Assembly: GCA_964436865.1 (NCBI GenBank)
Contig: CAYTFK010000015.1
Span: 1 to 45,659 of the forward strand
Length of the DNA: 45,659 nucleotides
From: JAXGPP01 sp964436865
GTDB taxonomy: Bacteria; Planctomycetota; Planctomycetia; Pirellulales; Thermoguttaceae
Direction: 5' to 3'
The position numbers were made by a program, and so were the translations under genes. Positions 15,995-27,105 of the stretch are shown here, piece after piece (position 1 is the stretch's first letter; each line of letters begins with the position of its first letter). The notes beneath the pieces were generated by a model. The model saw only the letters and a program-made list of their open reading frames with translations, ran no database searches and had not been told where the DNA came from.

Positions 15995-16417
15995 CTACGG
16001 CTTGTGGCCAAAGTGGCGGTCGAGCAGATCCATGTTCTTCCGATTGGCCTTCCAGGCAACGTCAAAGATGTCGCCGGCCACCGGAACGCTTCCCAGCAGC
16101 AGATCGACGGCCATATTGGATAACATGCGGGCAAGTGTGAGCCGCGACACGCCGAGTCGGGAAGCCTCGTAGATGATATAGGCCGACAGCGCGCCGCCGA
16201 CGATATCGCCTGCACCCGGAACCAGGCCGATCAAGCTATCGAGCCCCAGCCGGTACTTTGTGCCCGGAATGCGAACCGCGTCATCCAACAGCCGGGTAAG
16301 GCGGCGCAAACGTTTCAACCTGCGCGCGGTTTCCGCTACCGAGAGCGCCGCAGTCACCGGGCTCTGGGCGTGATGCACCGCTGATCCGAAGCGTGGTAAA
16401 TAGCCTGCCTGCGACAT
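15995..16417 (-). CDS. DUF4112 small membrane protein
   Basis: A 140-residue protein with the DUF4112 signature: LDDAVRIPGTKYRLGLDSLI followed by GLVPGAGDIVGG, a hydrophobic stretch, then LLLGSVPVAGDIFDVAWKAN. The repeated PGAGD / PVAGD motifs mark the two loops flanking the membrane helices. Function of the family is unknown. The start MSQAGYLPRF at 16417 is the first ATG of the frame. It is convergent with the Pcs-like gene (33 bases between stops) and divergent from the sigma-54-driven small membrane protein cluster, with which it may share control. Confidence 0.85.
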   Translation of the reverse strand: MSQAGYLPRFGSAVHHAQSPVTAALSVAETARRLKRLRRLTRLLDDAVRIPGTKYRLGLDSLIGLVPGAGDIVGGALSAYIIYEASRLGVSRLTLARMLSNMAVDLLLGSVPVAGDIFDVAWKANRKNMDLLDRHFGHKP

Positions 16418-16571
16418 GAGCCTATCCGGCTGGTTCTGTTTGTAGGTTCAAGCAACAACGCCGCTTTGGTGCAAAGGTCATGCCGTCGCCGACGCCATTC
16501 TGGCGGAAAAAGGCGATTCAAAGCGACAGGAAGACATCAACCGCGACAGTCTGGCTCGCTGACGCGCGTCG

Positions 16572-16606
16572 GCTCGACCGTTCTTCAGACACTACGTGGT
16601 TCGAGC
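16572..16606. promoter_or_regulatory. Candidate enhancer (activator) site upstream of the sigma-54 promoter
   Basis: GCTCGACC (16572-16579) and GGTTCGAGC (16598-16606) form an imperfect inverted repeat centred about 95 bases before the predicted start, where enhancer-binding proteins usually bind. A third copy, GCTCGAACC, lies at 16739-16747 in the leader. Confidence 0.35.
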
Positions 16607-16659
16607 GTCTTTGGCTCATGCAGGGCGTTTTTCGCGGAAAAATGCGTCGCCCGGCCCAG

Positions 16660-16674
16660 TGGCACACCCTTTGC
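16660..16674 (+). promoter_or_regulatory. Sigma-54 (-24/-12) promoter
   Basis: TGGCAC (16660-16665), five bases, TTGC (16671-16674): the GG and GC dinucleotides are exactly ten bases apart, as sigma-54 requires. Expected start is near 16686, about 105 bases before the DUF1328 gene. It is the only site of this quality noticed in the window. Confidence 0.75.
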
Positions 16675-16791
16675 TTTTACCGGGGGCAGTTCCGGTGTGA
16701 ACCGGACCCGAGTCTGGAGCCTGGTCGTGGCCATGGCGGCTCGAACCGGCTCCACCGAATCAAACTGCCCTTGCGAAAATGGAGAACGATC

Positions 16792-16980
16792 ATGTTGTAC
16801 TGGGCCCTGATGTTTCTGATTGTGGCGATTGTGGCCGCCGTGTTCGGTTTCGGCGGGATTGCGGCGGGAGCCGCTTCGATCGCCAAGATCCTGTTCTTTG
16901 TGTTCCTGGTGCTGTTCATCGTGTCGCTGATCTTCGGCGGCCTGGCAGGGCGCCGGGGACGACCGATTGACATGACTTGA
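16792..16980 (+). CDS. DUF1328 small membrane protein
   Basis: A 62-residue protein whose sequence (MLYWALMFLIVAIVAAVFGF, then GGIAAGAASIAKILFFVFLV) is a near-textbook DUF1328/YtjA member: two membrane helices joined at a GGIAAGAA turn. These proteins are often linked to envelope or osmotic stress, with no known biochemical activity. The ATG at 16792 has GGAGA seven bases upstream. It is the first gene of a probable operon behind the sigma-54 promoter, with DUF3309 and DUF2892-like genes 62 and 34 bases apart. The open frame extends upstream through the promoter but has no coding signs. Confidence 0.9.
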   Translation: MLYWALMFLIVAIVAAVFGFGGIAAGAASIAKILFFVFLVLFIVSLIFGGLAGRRGRPIDMT

Positions 16981-17042
16981 GGGACTCGCACAACGGCTGA
17001 TCATGGACGAGCAAACGCGGCCTTCACCTCAGGAGACAGTCC

Positions 17043-17198
17043 ATGTTGAGCTGGATTCTGCTGGCGATTCTGATCCTGCTGTTGCTGGGCGCGCTACCCG
17101 CGTGGCCGCACAGCAGGAGTTGGGGATACTATCCCAGCGGCGGATTGGGACTCGTAGTGCTGATCGTGTTGCTGATGGTGCTGTTCGGCGTCTTTTGA
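17043..17198 (+). CDS. DUF3309 small membrane protein
   Basis: A 51-residue protein: hydrophobic helix (MLSWILLAILILLLLGALP), a short loop with WPHSRSWGYYPSGGLG, then a second hydrophobic helix ending MVLFGVF. The WPHSRSWGY...PSG loop is characteristic of DUF3309, a small membrane family of unknown role often found next to stress genes. AGGAGA lies six bases upstream of the ATG. Second gene of the sigma-54 cluster. Confidence 0.88.
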   Translation: MLSWILLAILILLLLGALPAWPHSRSWGYYPSGGLGLVVLIVLLMVLFGVF

Positions 17199-17232
17199 AC
17201 GACGGAACGCCTGGCAAGTGACGGAGCGACCC

Positions 17233-17694
17233 ATGATCCCAGGCACGTCGAACCGCGTGTCGGACAACACATCCGATCGAGTGAACGAGAGCATCCGCCA
17301 GGCAACGCGAGTCACGGTGGCGAGTCACGCCGCGGCAGGCCCCACAGCCGTCGCGGCGCGGCTTGCCGCGCTGGAGCGTGAGTGGGATTTCGAACGGGTG
17401 ATGGGACTCGCCCTGGGAACCGCGGTCCTGGCGGGAATCGCCATCAACCGCGCCGGCCGCCAGCGCGGCCTCTTACTGGCCGCGGCTGCGGCCGCTTCCC
17501 TGATTGCCCACGCTTCCCACGGGTGGTCGCCACTGCTGGGCACGTTCCGCCGACTGGGGTTCCGCACCGCGCAAGAAATCCAGGAGGAACGGCAGGCGCT
17601 GAAGGCTCTGCGGGGCGACTTCCGTGTCCTTGGGGGCAGCGGCCCCATTACCAGGCAATCGCTCGATCAGGCGATCGCCATCGTGCGCCATTGA
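17233..17694 (+). CDS. DUF2892/YgaP-like membrane protein
   Basis: A 153-residue protein with a polar N-terminal 55 residues, then two hydrophobic helices (about 65-100, around GLALGTAVLAGIAINRAGR and LLLAAAAAASLIAH), then GWSPLLGTFRRLGFRTAQEI and EERQALKALRGDF, resembling the DUF2892 inner-membrane domain with the conserved GW.P turn. Start ATG 17233 has GGAG six bases upstream; a GTG at 17218 in the same frame is less well placed. Third gene of the sigma-54 cluster, ending 63 bases from the convergent glgC. The role is unknown; the family name is given with moderate certainty. Confidence 0.75.
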   Translation: MIPGTSNRVSDNTSDRVNESIRQATRVTVASHAAAGPTAVAARLAALEREWDFERVMGLALGTAVLAGIAINRAGRQRGLLLAAAAAASLIAHASHGWSPLLGTFRRLGFRTAQEIQEERQALKALRGDFRVLGGSGPITRQSLDQAIAIVRH

Positions 17695-17757
17695 CGCGCA
17701 CTTCGATCCGCCAGTGCGGTGCACGACGGCTGACTTCCCGCGGGTCGAAACGCCCAC

Positions 17758-19035
17758 TCACGGCTGCTGCCAGTCGTCGGGGAGCGTGGTACCCTTGGGA
17801 ATGACGACGATCCCGTCGACGATCATGCCGAAATCGGTCTCGTCGGTGTTTTCCACACCCCGAGTGTTGATAACGCGGACATTGCGGCCGATGAAGCAGT
17901 TCTTGTCGATGATGGCGCCCTCGATGTGCGCGCCGGCGCCGATTCCGAGCGGCGGCCGGCCGGGCCGGTCGCCTCCCGGGTTTTGATAGTAGTCGTTGCC
18001 CATGACGACCGAGTTGCGGATGACGGCATTGCGGCCGATGCGGCAGCGGAGGCCGATCACGCTGTTCTCGATCACGGCGCCCTCTTCGATCCGGCAACCA
18101 TCGGCGATGAGGCAGTTTTTGACCGTCGCCCCCTGCAGCCGGGTCGGAGCCAGGAACCTCGCCCGGCTGTAGATCGGGCCTTCGACCGAAATCGGATCGA
18201 ATGTCGGTTCCGGCAGCGCCATACCCAGATTGGCGTCGAAGAACGCGCGGATGGTGCCGATATCCTCCCAGTAGCCGTCGAACAGATGCACCTGAACTTT
18301 GCACGTCCGGATGGCCGCAGGAAAAATTTCCTTGCCGAAATCCTGGTAGGTGGTCTTCTCGAGCAGGTCGAGCATCACACGGCGATTGAAGAGATAGATG
18401 CCGGTGCTGGCCAGGCAATCACGGCCGCGGCTGGGGATCCCCTGCGACTCGATCCAGGCCGGATCGGTTCGAACGATCGACAGTTCATCATCGGTTTTCG
18501 GCTTCTCGAGAAAGCCTGCAACACGCCCCCCCTCACCCAGTCGCATGATCCCAAACGAGGCCGCCTGGCTGCTGTCGACAGGAACGGCGCAGATCGTCAC
18601 GTCGGCATTCGATTCCGCATGCTGGCGGATCATGCGGAGGTAATCCATACGGTACAACTGGTCGCCGGAAAGAATCAGCACGTAGTCGACATCAGGCAGA
18701 TTGACGTAGCCGAGATTCTGCCGCACGGCGTCGGCGGTGCCCTGGTACCAGTTGGCGTTCTCGTTGGTCTGCTGGGCCGCGAGGATTTCGACGAAACCGC
18801 CGCTGAACTGGTCGAATCGATAGGTGCTGCTGATGTGCCGGTGCAGGCTCACCGAATTGAATTGCGTCAGCACATAGGCCCGGTTGAGCCCGCTGTTGAT
18901 GCAGTTCGAAAGCGGGATGTCGATCAGACGGTATTTTCCAGCCAGCGGCACGGACGGCTTGGAGCGGTATTTCGTCAACGGATAGAGCCTGGTGCCTCGC
19001 CCGCCGCCCAACACCAACGTGACCACGTTCTTCAT
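17758..19035 (-). CDS. glgC: ADP-glucose pyrophosphorylase
   Basis: GlgC makes ADP-glucose from glucose-1-phosphate and ATP, the activated donor for glycogen or maltose-1-phosphate synthesis. The 425-residue product has the nucleotide-binding GGGRGTRLYPLTKYRSKPSVP at the N-terminus, the substrate segment LSGDQLYRMDY, GFLEKPK, and YWEDIGTI, then a C-terminal left-handed beta-helix with hexapeptide repeats (IEEGAVIENSVIG, CRIGRNAVIRNSVV). The start MKNVV at 19035 was chosen because it directly precedes the conserved motif; the longer frame covers the promoter region. It is divergent from the glgE operon. The window has no glgA, so ADP-glucose may be used elsewhere in the genome. Confidence 0.93.
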   Translation of the reverse strand: MKNVVTLVLGGGRGTRLYPLTKYRSKPSVPLAGKYRLIDIPLSNCINSGLNRAYVLTQFNSVSLHRHISSTYRFDQFSGGFVEILAAQQTNENANWYQGTADAVRQNLGYVNLPDVDYVLILSGDQLYRMDYLRMIRQHAESNADVTICAVPVDSSQAASFGIMRLGEGGRVAGFLEKPKTDDELSIVRTDPAWIESQGIPSRGRDCLASTGIYLFNRRVMLDLLEKTTYQDFGKEIFPAAIRTCKVQVHLFDGYWEDIGTIRAFFDANLGMALPEPTFDPISVEGPIYSRARFLAPTRLQGATVKNCLIADGCRIEEGAVIENSVIGLRCRIGRNAVIRNSVVMGNDYYQNPGGDRPGRPPLGIGAGAHIEGAIIDKNCFIGRNVRVINTRGVENTDETDFGMIVDGIVVIPKGTTLPDDWQQP

Positions 19036-19429
19036 AATCTCGTCCTCGTCTACGAAACCCTTCGACTGGCGGACGCGTGATACCACATGTAAGGGGCCAG
19101 CCAGGGCACTGCGTGTCGGTACCTGAGGCGACACGTCTGACGGCCCTGCCATCGCCAATCTGACGCCGATCTTCGGTGTCCCGCTAATCATAACGGTGGA
19201 AATGCCAACAGCAACTCCCGCCACGGCGAACACGCGAGCAGTAGCATGGGCAACAGACCGCCCCGCCGCTGGGGCGGGCGGCGCAGTACCGCCGCATGCT
19301 TGCCGCCGACCGTAAGATCGTTTCGGCCCACCGTTTGCAGTGCCACCGCCGATCGCGTCGGATGACAATCCCGCCGAGACCGATCGGGCAGCGCGCCCGC
19401 GGACCGGCCTAGCGCGCCTGGGGGAATTG
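19036..19429. other. Divergent control region between glgC and glgE
   Basis: About 390 bases with no gene. It carries the glgC promoter candidate (19187-19214) and a 7-bp hairpin (CCGCCCC at 19258-19264 with GGGGCGG at 19271-19277). I found no convincing promoter for glgE. Confidence 0.5.
19187..19214 (-). promoter_or_regulatory. Putative sigma-70-type promoter of glgC
   Basis: Minus strand: TTGCTG (19209-19214), 16-base spacer, TATGAT (19187-19192). A start near 19180 gives a leader of about 145 bases before glgC. Confidence 0.4.
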
Positions 19430-21436
19430 ATGCCTGTCATGGGTATGGAAGTTGATCGGGGACGTCAACGGGTTATCGTGGAGAATGTCGAGCCTCAGGT
19501 CGACGGCGGCGATTTCCCCATCAAGCGGACTGTCGGCGAATGGGTGGTCGTTCGATGCGACGCTTTCGCTGACGGTCACGACTGCATTGCCTGCGTGCTC
19601 AAGTACCGCCGCGAGGACGCCGAGGAGTGGACCGAGGTTCCCATGAGGCCTTTGGCCAACGATCGCTGGGAGGCCGAGTTCCGCGTCGAGGCCCTGCTAC
19701 CCTACTACTACACCGTCGAGGCGTGGATCGATCATTTCAAGACCTGGCAACGCAACCTGAACAAGCGGATCGACGCTGGGCAGGACGTGGCAGCCGAACT
19801 GCAGATCGGAGCCGAATTCGTGTCCGCGGCGGCGGATCGAGCCGGACCGGAAGAGCGCGCCAAGCTCGCGTCGTGGGTGGAGAAGCTGCGTCACCCTCAG
19901 GGACACCCGGCCGCCGTCGACGCGGCGGTGAGCGAGGATCTGGCGGCGGCCATGGCCGCCCACCCGGACCGGCGCTTCAGCAGCACCCCCGGGAAGCTGC
20001 TTCCGGTTACCGTGGATCGGGAGCGAGCCCGCTTCAGCGCATGGTATGAGCTGTTTCCCCGCTCATGCAGTCCGGAACCGGGGCGGCACGGCACGTTTCG
20101 CGACGTCGAGGCGTGGCTGCCGCGCATTGCCGAAATGGGTTTCGACGTGGTTTACCTGCCGCCCATTCATCCGATCGGCCGGACACACCGCAAGGGGCGC
20201 AACAACGCCCGCCTTGCCGCGCCGGACGACGTAGGGAGCCCGTGGGCGATCGGGGCCGAGGAGGGCGGGCACAAGTCGATTCATCCGCAACTGGGCACAC
20301 TCGACGATTTCCGGCGGTTGATCCAGCAGGCAAACGACCTGGGAATGGAAATCGCGTTGGACATCGCCTTCCAGTGCTCGCCGGACCATCCCTACGTGAA
20401 GGACCACCCCGAGTGGTTCCGCAAGCGGCCCGACGGCTCGATCCAGTATGCGGAGAATCCGCCGAAGAAATATGAAGACATTTACCCCTTCGACTTCGAG
20501 TGCGATGCGTGGCGCGAGTTGTGGGAGGAATTGAAGAGCGTCCTGGAGTACTGGATCGAGCAGGGGATTCGCGTGTTCCGGGTCGACAACCCGCACACCA
20601 AGGCGCTCCCTTTCTGGCACTGGGCAATCGGCGCGGTGAAGCGGGACTACCCCGAGACGATCTTCCTCTCCGAGGCGTTCACTCGTCCGAAGGTGATGAG
20701 ATACCTGGCGAAGATCGGTTTCAGCCAGTCGTACACCTATTTTACCTGGCGGAACACGAAGTGGGAGTTGACGGAGTACGTCCGCGAGCTGACGCGCACC
20801 GCGACGCGCGAGTACTTCCGGCCGAACTTCTGGCCGAACACGCCCGACATCCTGCCGGAATACCTGCAGTTCGGCGGCCGGCCGGCGCAGATGGCGCGGC
20901 TGGTTCTGGCGGCGACATTGTCGGCCAGCTACGGGATCTACGGCCCGCCGTTTGAGGTTGGGGACAACCGGCCGCGCGAGCCGGGAAGCGAAGAGTATCT
21001 CGACTCCGAGAAGTACCAGATCCGCCACTGGAACTTCGACCGTCACGCGAGCCTTGAGCCCTTCATCCGCCGGGTGAACGAGGTTCGCCGTCACCATCCG
21101 GCGTTGCAGACCAACGCCTGCCTGGAGTTTTACGAGGTCGACAATCCCGAGATCATCGCCTACAGCAAGCAGAGCGAGGACGGCCATAACGCTGTGCTCG
21201 TGGTGGTGAATCTCGACGTGTACCATGTGCAGTCGGGCTGGCTCACGCTGCCGCTGCGGAAGCTGGGGCTGGACCCGGATCGGCCCTACCAGATGCACGA
21301 TTTGCTGGGCGACGGCCGGTACCTGTGGCACGGCCCGACCAACTACGTGCAGATCGACCCCCAGGTAGCCCCGGCGCATATCTTCCAGATTCGCCGCCAC
21401 GTACGGCGCGAACACCAGTTCGAGTATTTCATGTAG
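19430..21436 (+). CDS. glgE: Alpha-1,4-glucan:maltose-1-phosphate maltosyltransferase
   Basis: GlgE (GH13_3) extends alpha-glucan by two glucose units using maltose-1-phosphate. The 668-residue product has an N-terminal beta-domain (DGGDFPIKRTVGEWVVVRCD), an alpha-helical insert, and a catalytic barrel with VYLPPIHPIGRTHRKGRNN, nucleophile D386 in FRVDNPHTKALPFW and acid/base E415 in FLSEAFTRPKVM, all diagnostic of GlgE rather than an amylase. The YTYFTWRNTKWEL segment is also typical. Start choice is uncertain: ATGs at 19340, 19430, 19439 and 19445 are in frame; 19430 has GGGGGAA nearby and gives a family-typical length. It is followed by treS-maltokinase, which makes its substrate. Confidence 0.95.
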   Translation: MPVMGMEVDRGRQRVIVENVEPQVDGGDFPIKRTVGEWVVVRCDAFADGHDCIACVLKYRREDAEEWTEVPMRPLANDRWEAEFRVEALLPYYYTVEAWIDHFKTWQRNLNKRIDAGQDVAAELQIGAEFVSAAADRAGPEERAKLASWVEKLRHPQGHPAAVDAAVSEDLAAAMAAHPDRRFSSTPGKLLPVTVDRERARFSAWYELFPRSCSPEPGRHGTFRDVEAWLPRIAEMGFDVVYLPPIHPIGRTHRKGRNNARLAAPDDVGSPWAIGAEEGGHKSIHPQLGTLDDFRRLIQQANDLGMEIALDIAFQCSPDHPYVKDHPEWFRKRPDGSIQYAENPPKKYEDIYPFDFECDAWRELWEELKSVLEYWIEQGIRVFRVDNPHTKALPFWHWAIGAVKRDYPETIFLSEAFTRPKVMRYLAKIGFSQSYTYFTWRNTKWELTEYVRELTRTATREYFRPNFWPNTPDILPEYLQFGGRPAQMARLVLAATLSASYGIYGPPFEVGDNRPREPGSEEYLDSEKYQIRHWNFDRHASLEPFIRRVNEVRRHHPALQTNACLEFYEVDNPEIIAYSKQSEDGHNAVLVVVNLDVYHVQSGWLTLPLRKLGLDPDRPYQMHDLLGDGRYLWHGPTNYVQIDPQVAPAHIFQIRRHVRREHQFEYFM

Positions 21437-21511
21437 TTGTCGAGACTTCAGCACTCCCGGTGCGGGAGCCGTGGCGGAGGCGATGGACAGCCTCGGCGGC
21501 GTTTCCCGAGA

Positions 21512-21546
21512 GCGACGCGAGGCCATAATGGCCGCGGCAGCGTCGC
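21512..21546. repeat. Nested palindrome upstream of treS
   Basis: GCGACGC (21512-21518) pairs with GCGTCGC (21540-21546), and inside them GGCCAT (21521-21526) with ATGGCC (21528-21533). It ends 34 bases before the treS ATG, in the 144-base gap after glgE. It could be an operator or an mRNA processing/stability hairpin. Confidence 0.5.
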
Positions 21547-21580
21547 GTGCGATGCACCCCCACGAGCAGGAGGCGCGATC

Positions 21581-24982
<3,402 letters not shown>

Positions 24983-25091
24983 GAGAAGCACCCATCGCCA
25001 GGCACCCGTGACCCGCGGCTCTGGGCCAAGCCGCCGGTCATCGGGACACTGGTGAGGGGGATTTTGCGCACGCATCCAAGGACCAGCCACC

Positions 25092-26987
25092 ATGCTCACC
25101 GCCTTTTCCGATCAAGACCTGTACCTGTTCAACGAGGGGATGCACCTGGAGCTGTACAACAAGCTCGGGTCGCATCTGTGGAACCTCGGCGACACACAGG
25201 GGACGTACTTCGCGGTCTGGGCCCCCAATGCCGAGATGGTCTTCGTGATGGGCGACTTCAACGGCTGGGACAAGGAGAGTTGCCGGATGTGGCCGCGCGC
25301 CTCGTCGGGCATCTGGGAAGTGTTCCTGCCGGGCGTCGGTCAGGGCACAAAGTACAAGTACCACATTGTCTCGCGCCACAACGGTTACCAGGTGGACAAG
25401 GCCGATCCGGTGGCCTTCCACCACGAGACACCGCCGCGCACCGCCTCGGTCGTGTGGGATCTGGCGTATGAATGGAGCGATCAGGAGTGGATGCGCGATC
25501 GCTACCGGCACAACGCCCTGCACGCGCCGATCTCAGTCTACGAGGTGCATCTCGGATCGTGGATGAAGACCTCGAACGGCGGCGGGCAGTTCGAGAACTA
25601 TCGCACGCTGGCCCCGCGGCTGGCCGAATACGTGAAGCGGATGAACTTCACCCACGTGGAGTTCCTGCCGCTCATGGAACACCCGTTCTACGGCTCGTGG
25701 GGCTATCAGACCACGGGGTATTTCGCGCCCACCAGCCGCTTTGGCACGCCCCAGGACCTGATGTACCTGATCGACTACCTGCACCAGGAAGGGATCGGCG
25801 TGATCCTGGACTGGGTGCCGTCGCATTTTCCGGGCGACGAGCACGGGCTGGCCTACTTCGACGGCACGCACCTCTACGAACACGCCGATCCGCGCCAGGG
25901 GTTCCATCCCGACTGGAGCAGTTACATCTTCAACTACGGCCGCAACGAAGTCCGCGGCTTCCTCATGTCGAGCGCGCTGTACTGGCTCGACAAGTACCAC
26001 GCCGACGGGCTGCGCGTCGATGCGGTGGCCTCGATGCTCTACCTCGACTACTCGCGGAAAGCCGGGGAGTGGATCCCCAACAAGTACGGCGGCCGGGAGA
26101 ACCTCGAGGCGATCGATTTCCTCCGCCGGTTCAACGAGTGGGTCTACAAGCGGTACCCCGACACGATGACGATTGCCGAGGAATCGACCGCCTGGCCGAT
26201 GGTCTCGCGCCCGCTTTACGTGGGCGGCCTGGGATTCGGCCTCAAGTGGGACATGGGCTGGATGCACGACACGCTCAAGTACATGTCGCTTGACCCGGTG
26301 CACCGCAAGTACCACCACGACAACATCACGTTCCGCATGATCTACGCCTTCACCGAGAACTTCATCCTGCCCTTGTCGCACGATGAGGTGGTGCATGGCA
26401 AGGGGTCGCTGCTGGGCAAGATGCCGGGCGATGAGTGGCAGAAGTTCGCCAACCTGCGGGTCCTGCTGGGCTATATGTGGGCCCAGTCGGGCAAGAAGCT
26501 GCTGTTCATGGGGGGCGAATTCGGCCAGGGGCGCGAATGGAACCACGACGCGCTGCTGGACTGGTATCTGCTCCAGTTCCATTATCACAGCGGCATGCAG
26601 CGCTGGGTGGAAGACCTGAACCGCACCTATCGCCAGGAGCCGGCCCTCTACGCGCTGGACAACGATCCGGGCGGTTTTCAGTGGCTCGATCCCCACGACA
26701 GCCAGCAGAGCGTGATCAGTTTCATGCGCCGCGGCCGATCGGGCGACCCCGACGTGATCGTATGCTGCAATTTCACGCCGGTGCCGCGGCCCAATTACCG
26801 CATCGGCGCTCCGTATTGCAGTTACTGGGAAGAGATCCTCAACAGCGACGCCTCGATCTATGGCGGCAGCGGCTGGGGCAACATCGGCGGCGTCGAAGCC
26901 TCGCCGCTGCCCTCCCACGGACAGCCCTGCTCGCTCAACATCACCCTCCCGCCGCTCTCGGTGCTCTTCTTCCGCGGCCGGCGGTAG
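25092..26987 (+). CDS. glgB: 1,4-alpha-glucan branching enzyme
   Basis: GlgB introduces alpha-1,6 branches into the glucan made by GlgE. The 631-residue product has one N-terminal CBM48 (about 35-120: GTYFAVWAPNAEMVFVMGDF), so it is the short type, not the two-module form of E. coli. The GH13 barrel has nucleophile D310 in DGLRVDAVASMLYLDYSR, acid/base E363 in TIAEESTAWP and D431 in LPLSHDEVVHGKGSL. FMGGEFGQGREWNH is typical of GlgB. AAGGA lies eight bases upstream of the ATG. It is the third gene of the forward cluster, 109 bases after treS. Confidence 0.95.
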   Translation: MLTAFSDQDLYLFNEGMHLELYNKLGSHLWNLGDTQGTYFAVWAPNAEMVFVMGDFNGWDKESCRMWPRASSGIWEVFLPGVGQGTKYKYHIVSRHNGYQVDKADPVAFHHETPPRTASVVWDLAYEWSDQEWMRDRYRHNALHAPISVYEVHLGSWMKTSNGGGQFENYRTLAPRLAEYVKRMNFTHVEFLPLMEHPFYGSWGYQTTGYFAPTSRFGTPQDLMYLIDYLHQEGIGVILDWVPSHFPGDEHGLAYFDGTHLYEHADPRQGFHPDWSSYIFNYGRNEVRGFLMSSALYWLDKYHADGLRVDAVASMLYLDYSRKAGEWIPNKYGGRENLEAIDFLRRFNEWVYKRYPDTMTIAEESTAWPMVSRPLYVGGLGFGLKWDMGWMHDTLKYMSLDPVHRKYHHDNITFRMIYAFTENFILPLSHDEVVHGKGSLLGKMPGDEWQKFANLRVLLGYMWAQSGKKLLFMGGEFGQGREWNHDALLDWYLLQFHYHSGMQRWVEDLNRTYRQEPALYALDNDPGGFQWLDPHDSQQSVISFMRRGRSGDPDVIVCCNFTPVPRPNYRIGAPYCSYWEEILNSDASIYGGSGWGNIGGVEASPLPSHGQPCSLNITLPPLSVLFFRGRR

Positions 26988-27019
26988 GGCGAGAACCGAC
27001 CGACAAACAATCGACGAAG

Positions 27020-27050
27020 CCGGAGGGCGCGCGTAGCTTCCGCCCGCCGG
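27020..27050 (+). terminator. Weak terminator-like hairpin after glgB
   Basis: CCGGAGGGCG (27020-27029) pairs with CGCCCGCCGG (27041-27050) with one mismatch, followed by TTTCCTT. It lies in the 118-base gap between glgB and treZ and could reduce read-through into treZ-malQ-treY. Confidence 0.35.
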
Positions 27051-27105
27051 TTTCCTTCGTCATCCGGTCGTTGTCGTCGGCCATCTTTCCACTGAAGGAG
27101 CGAAC

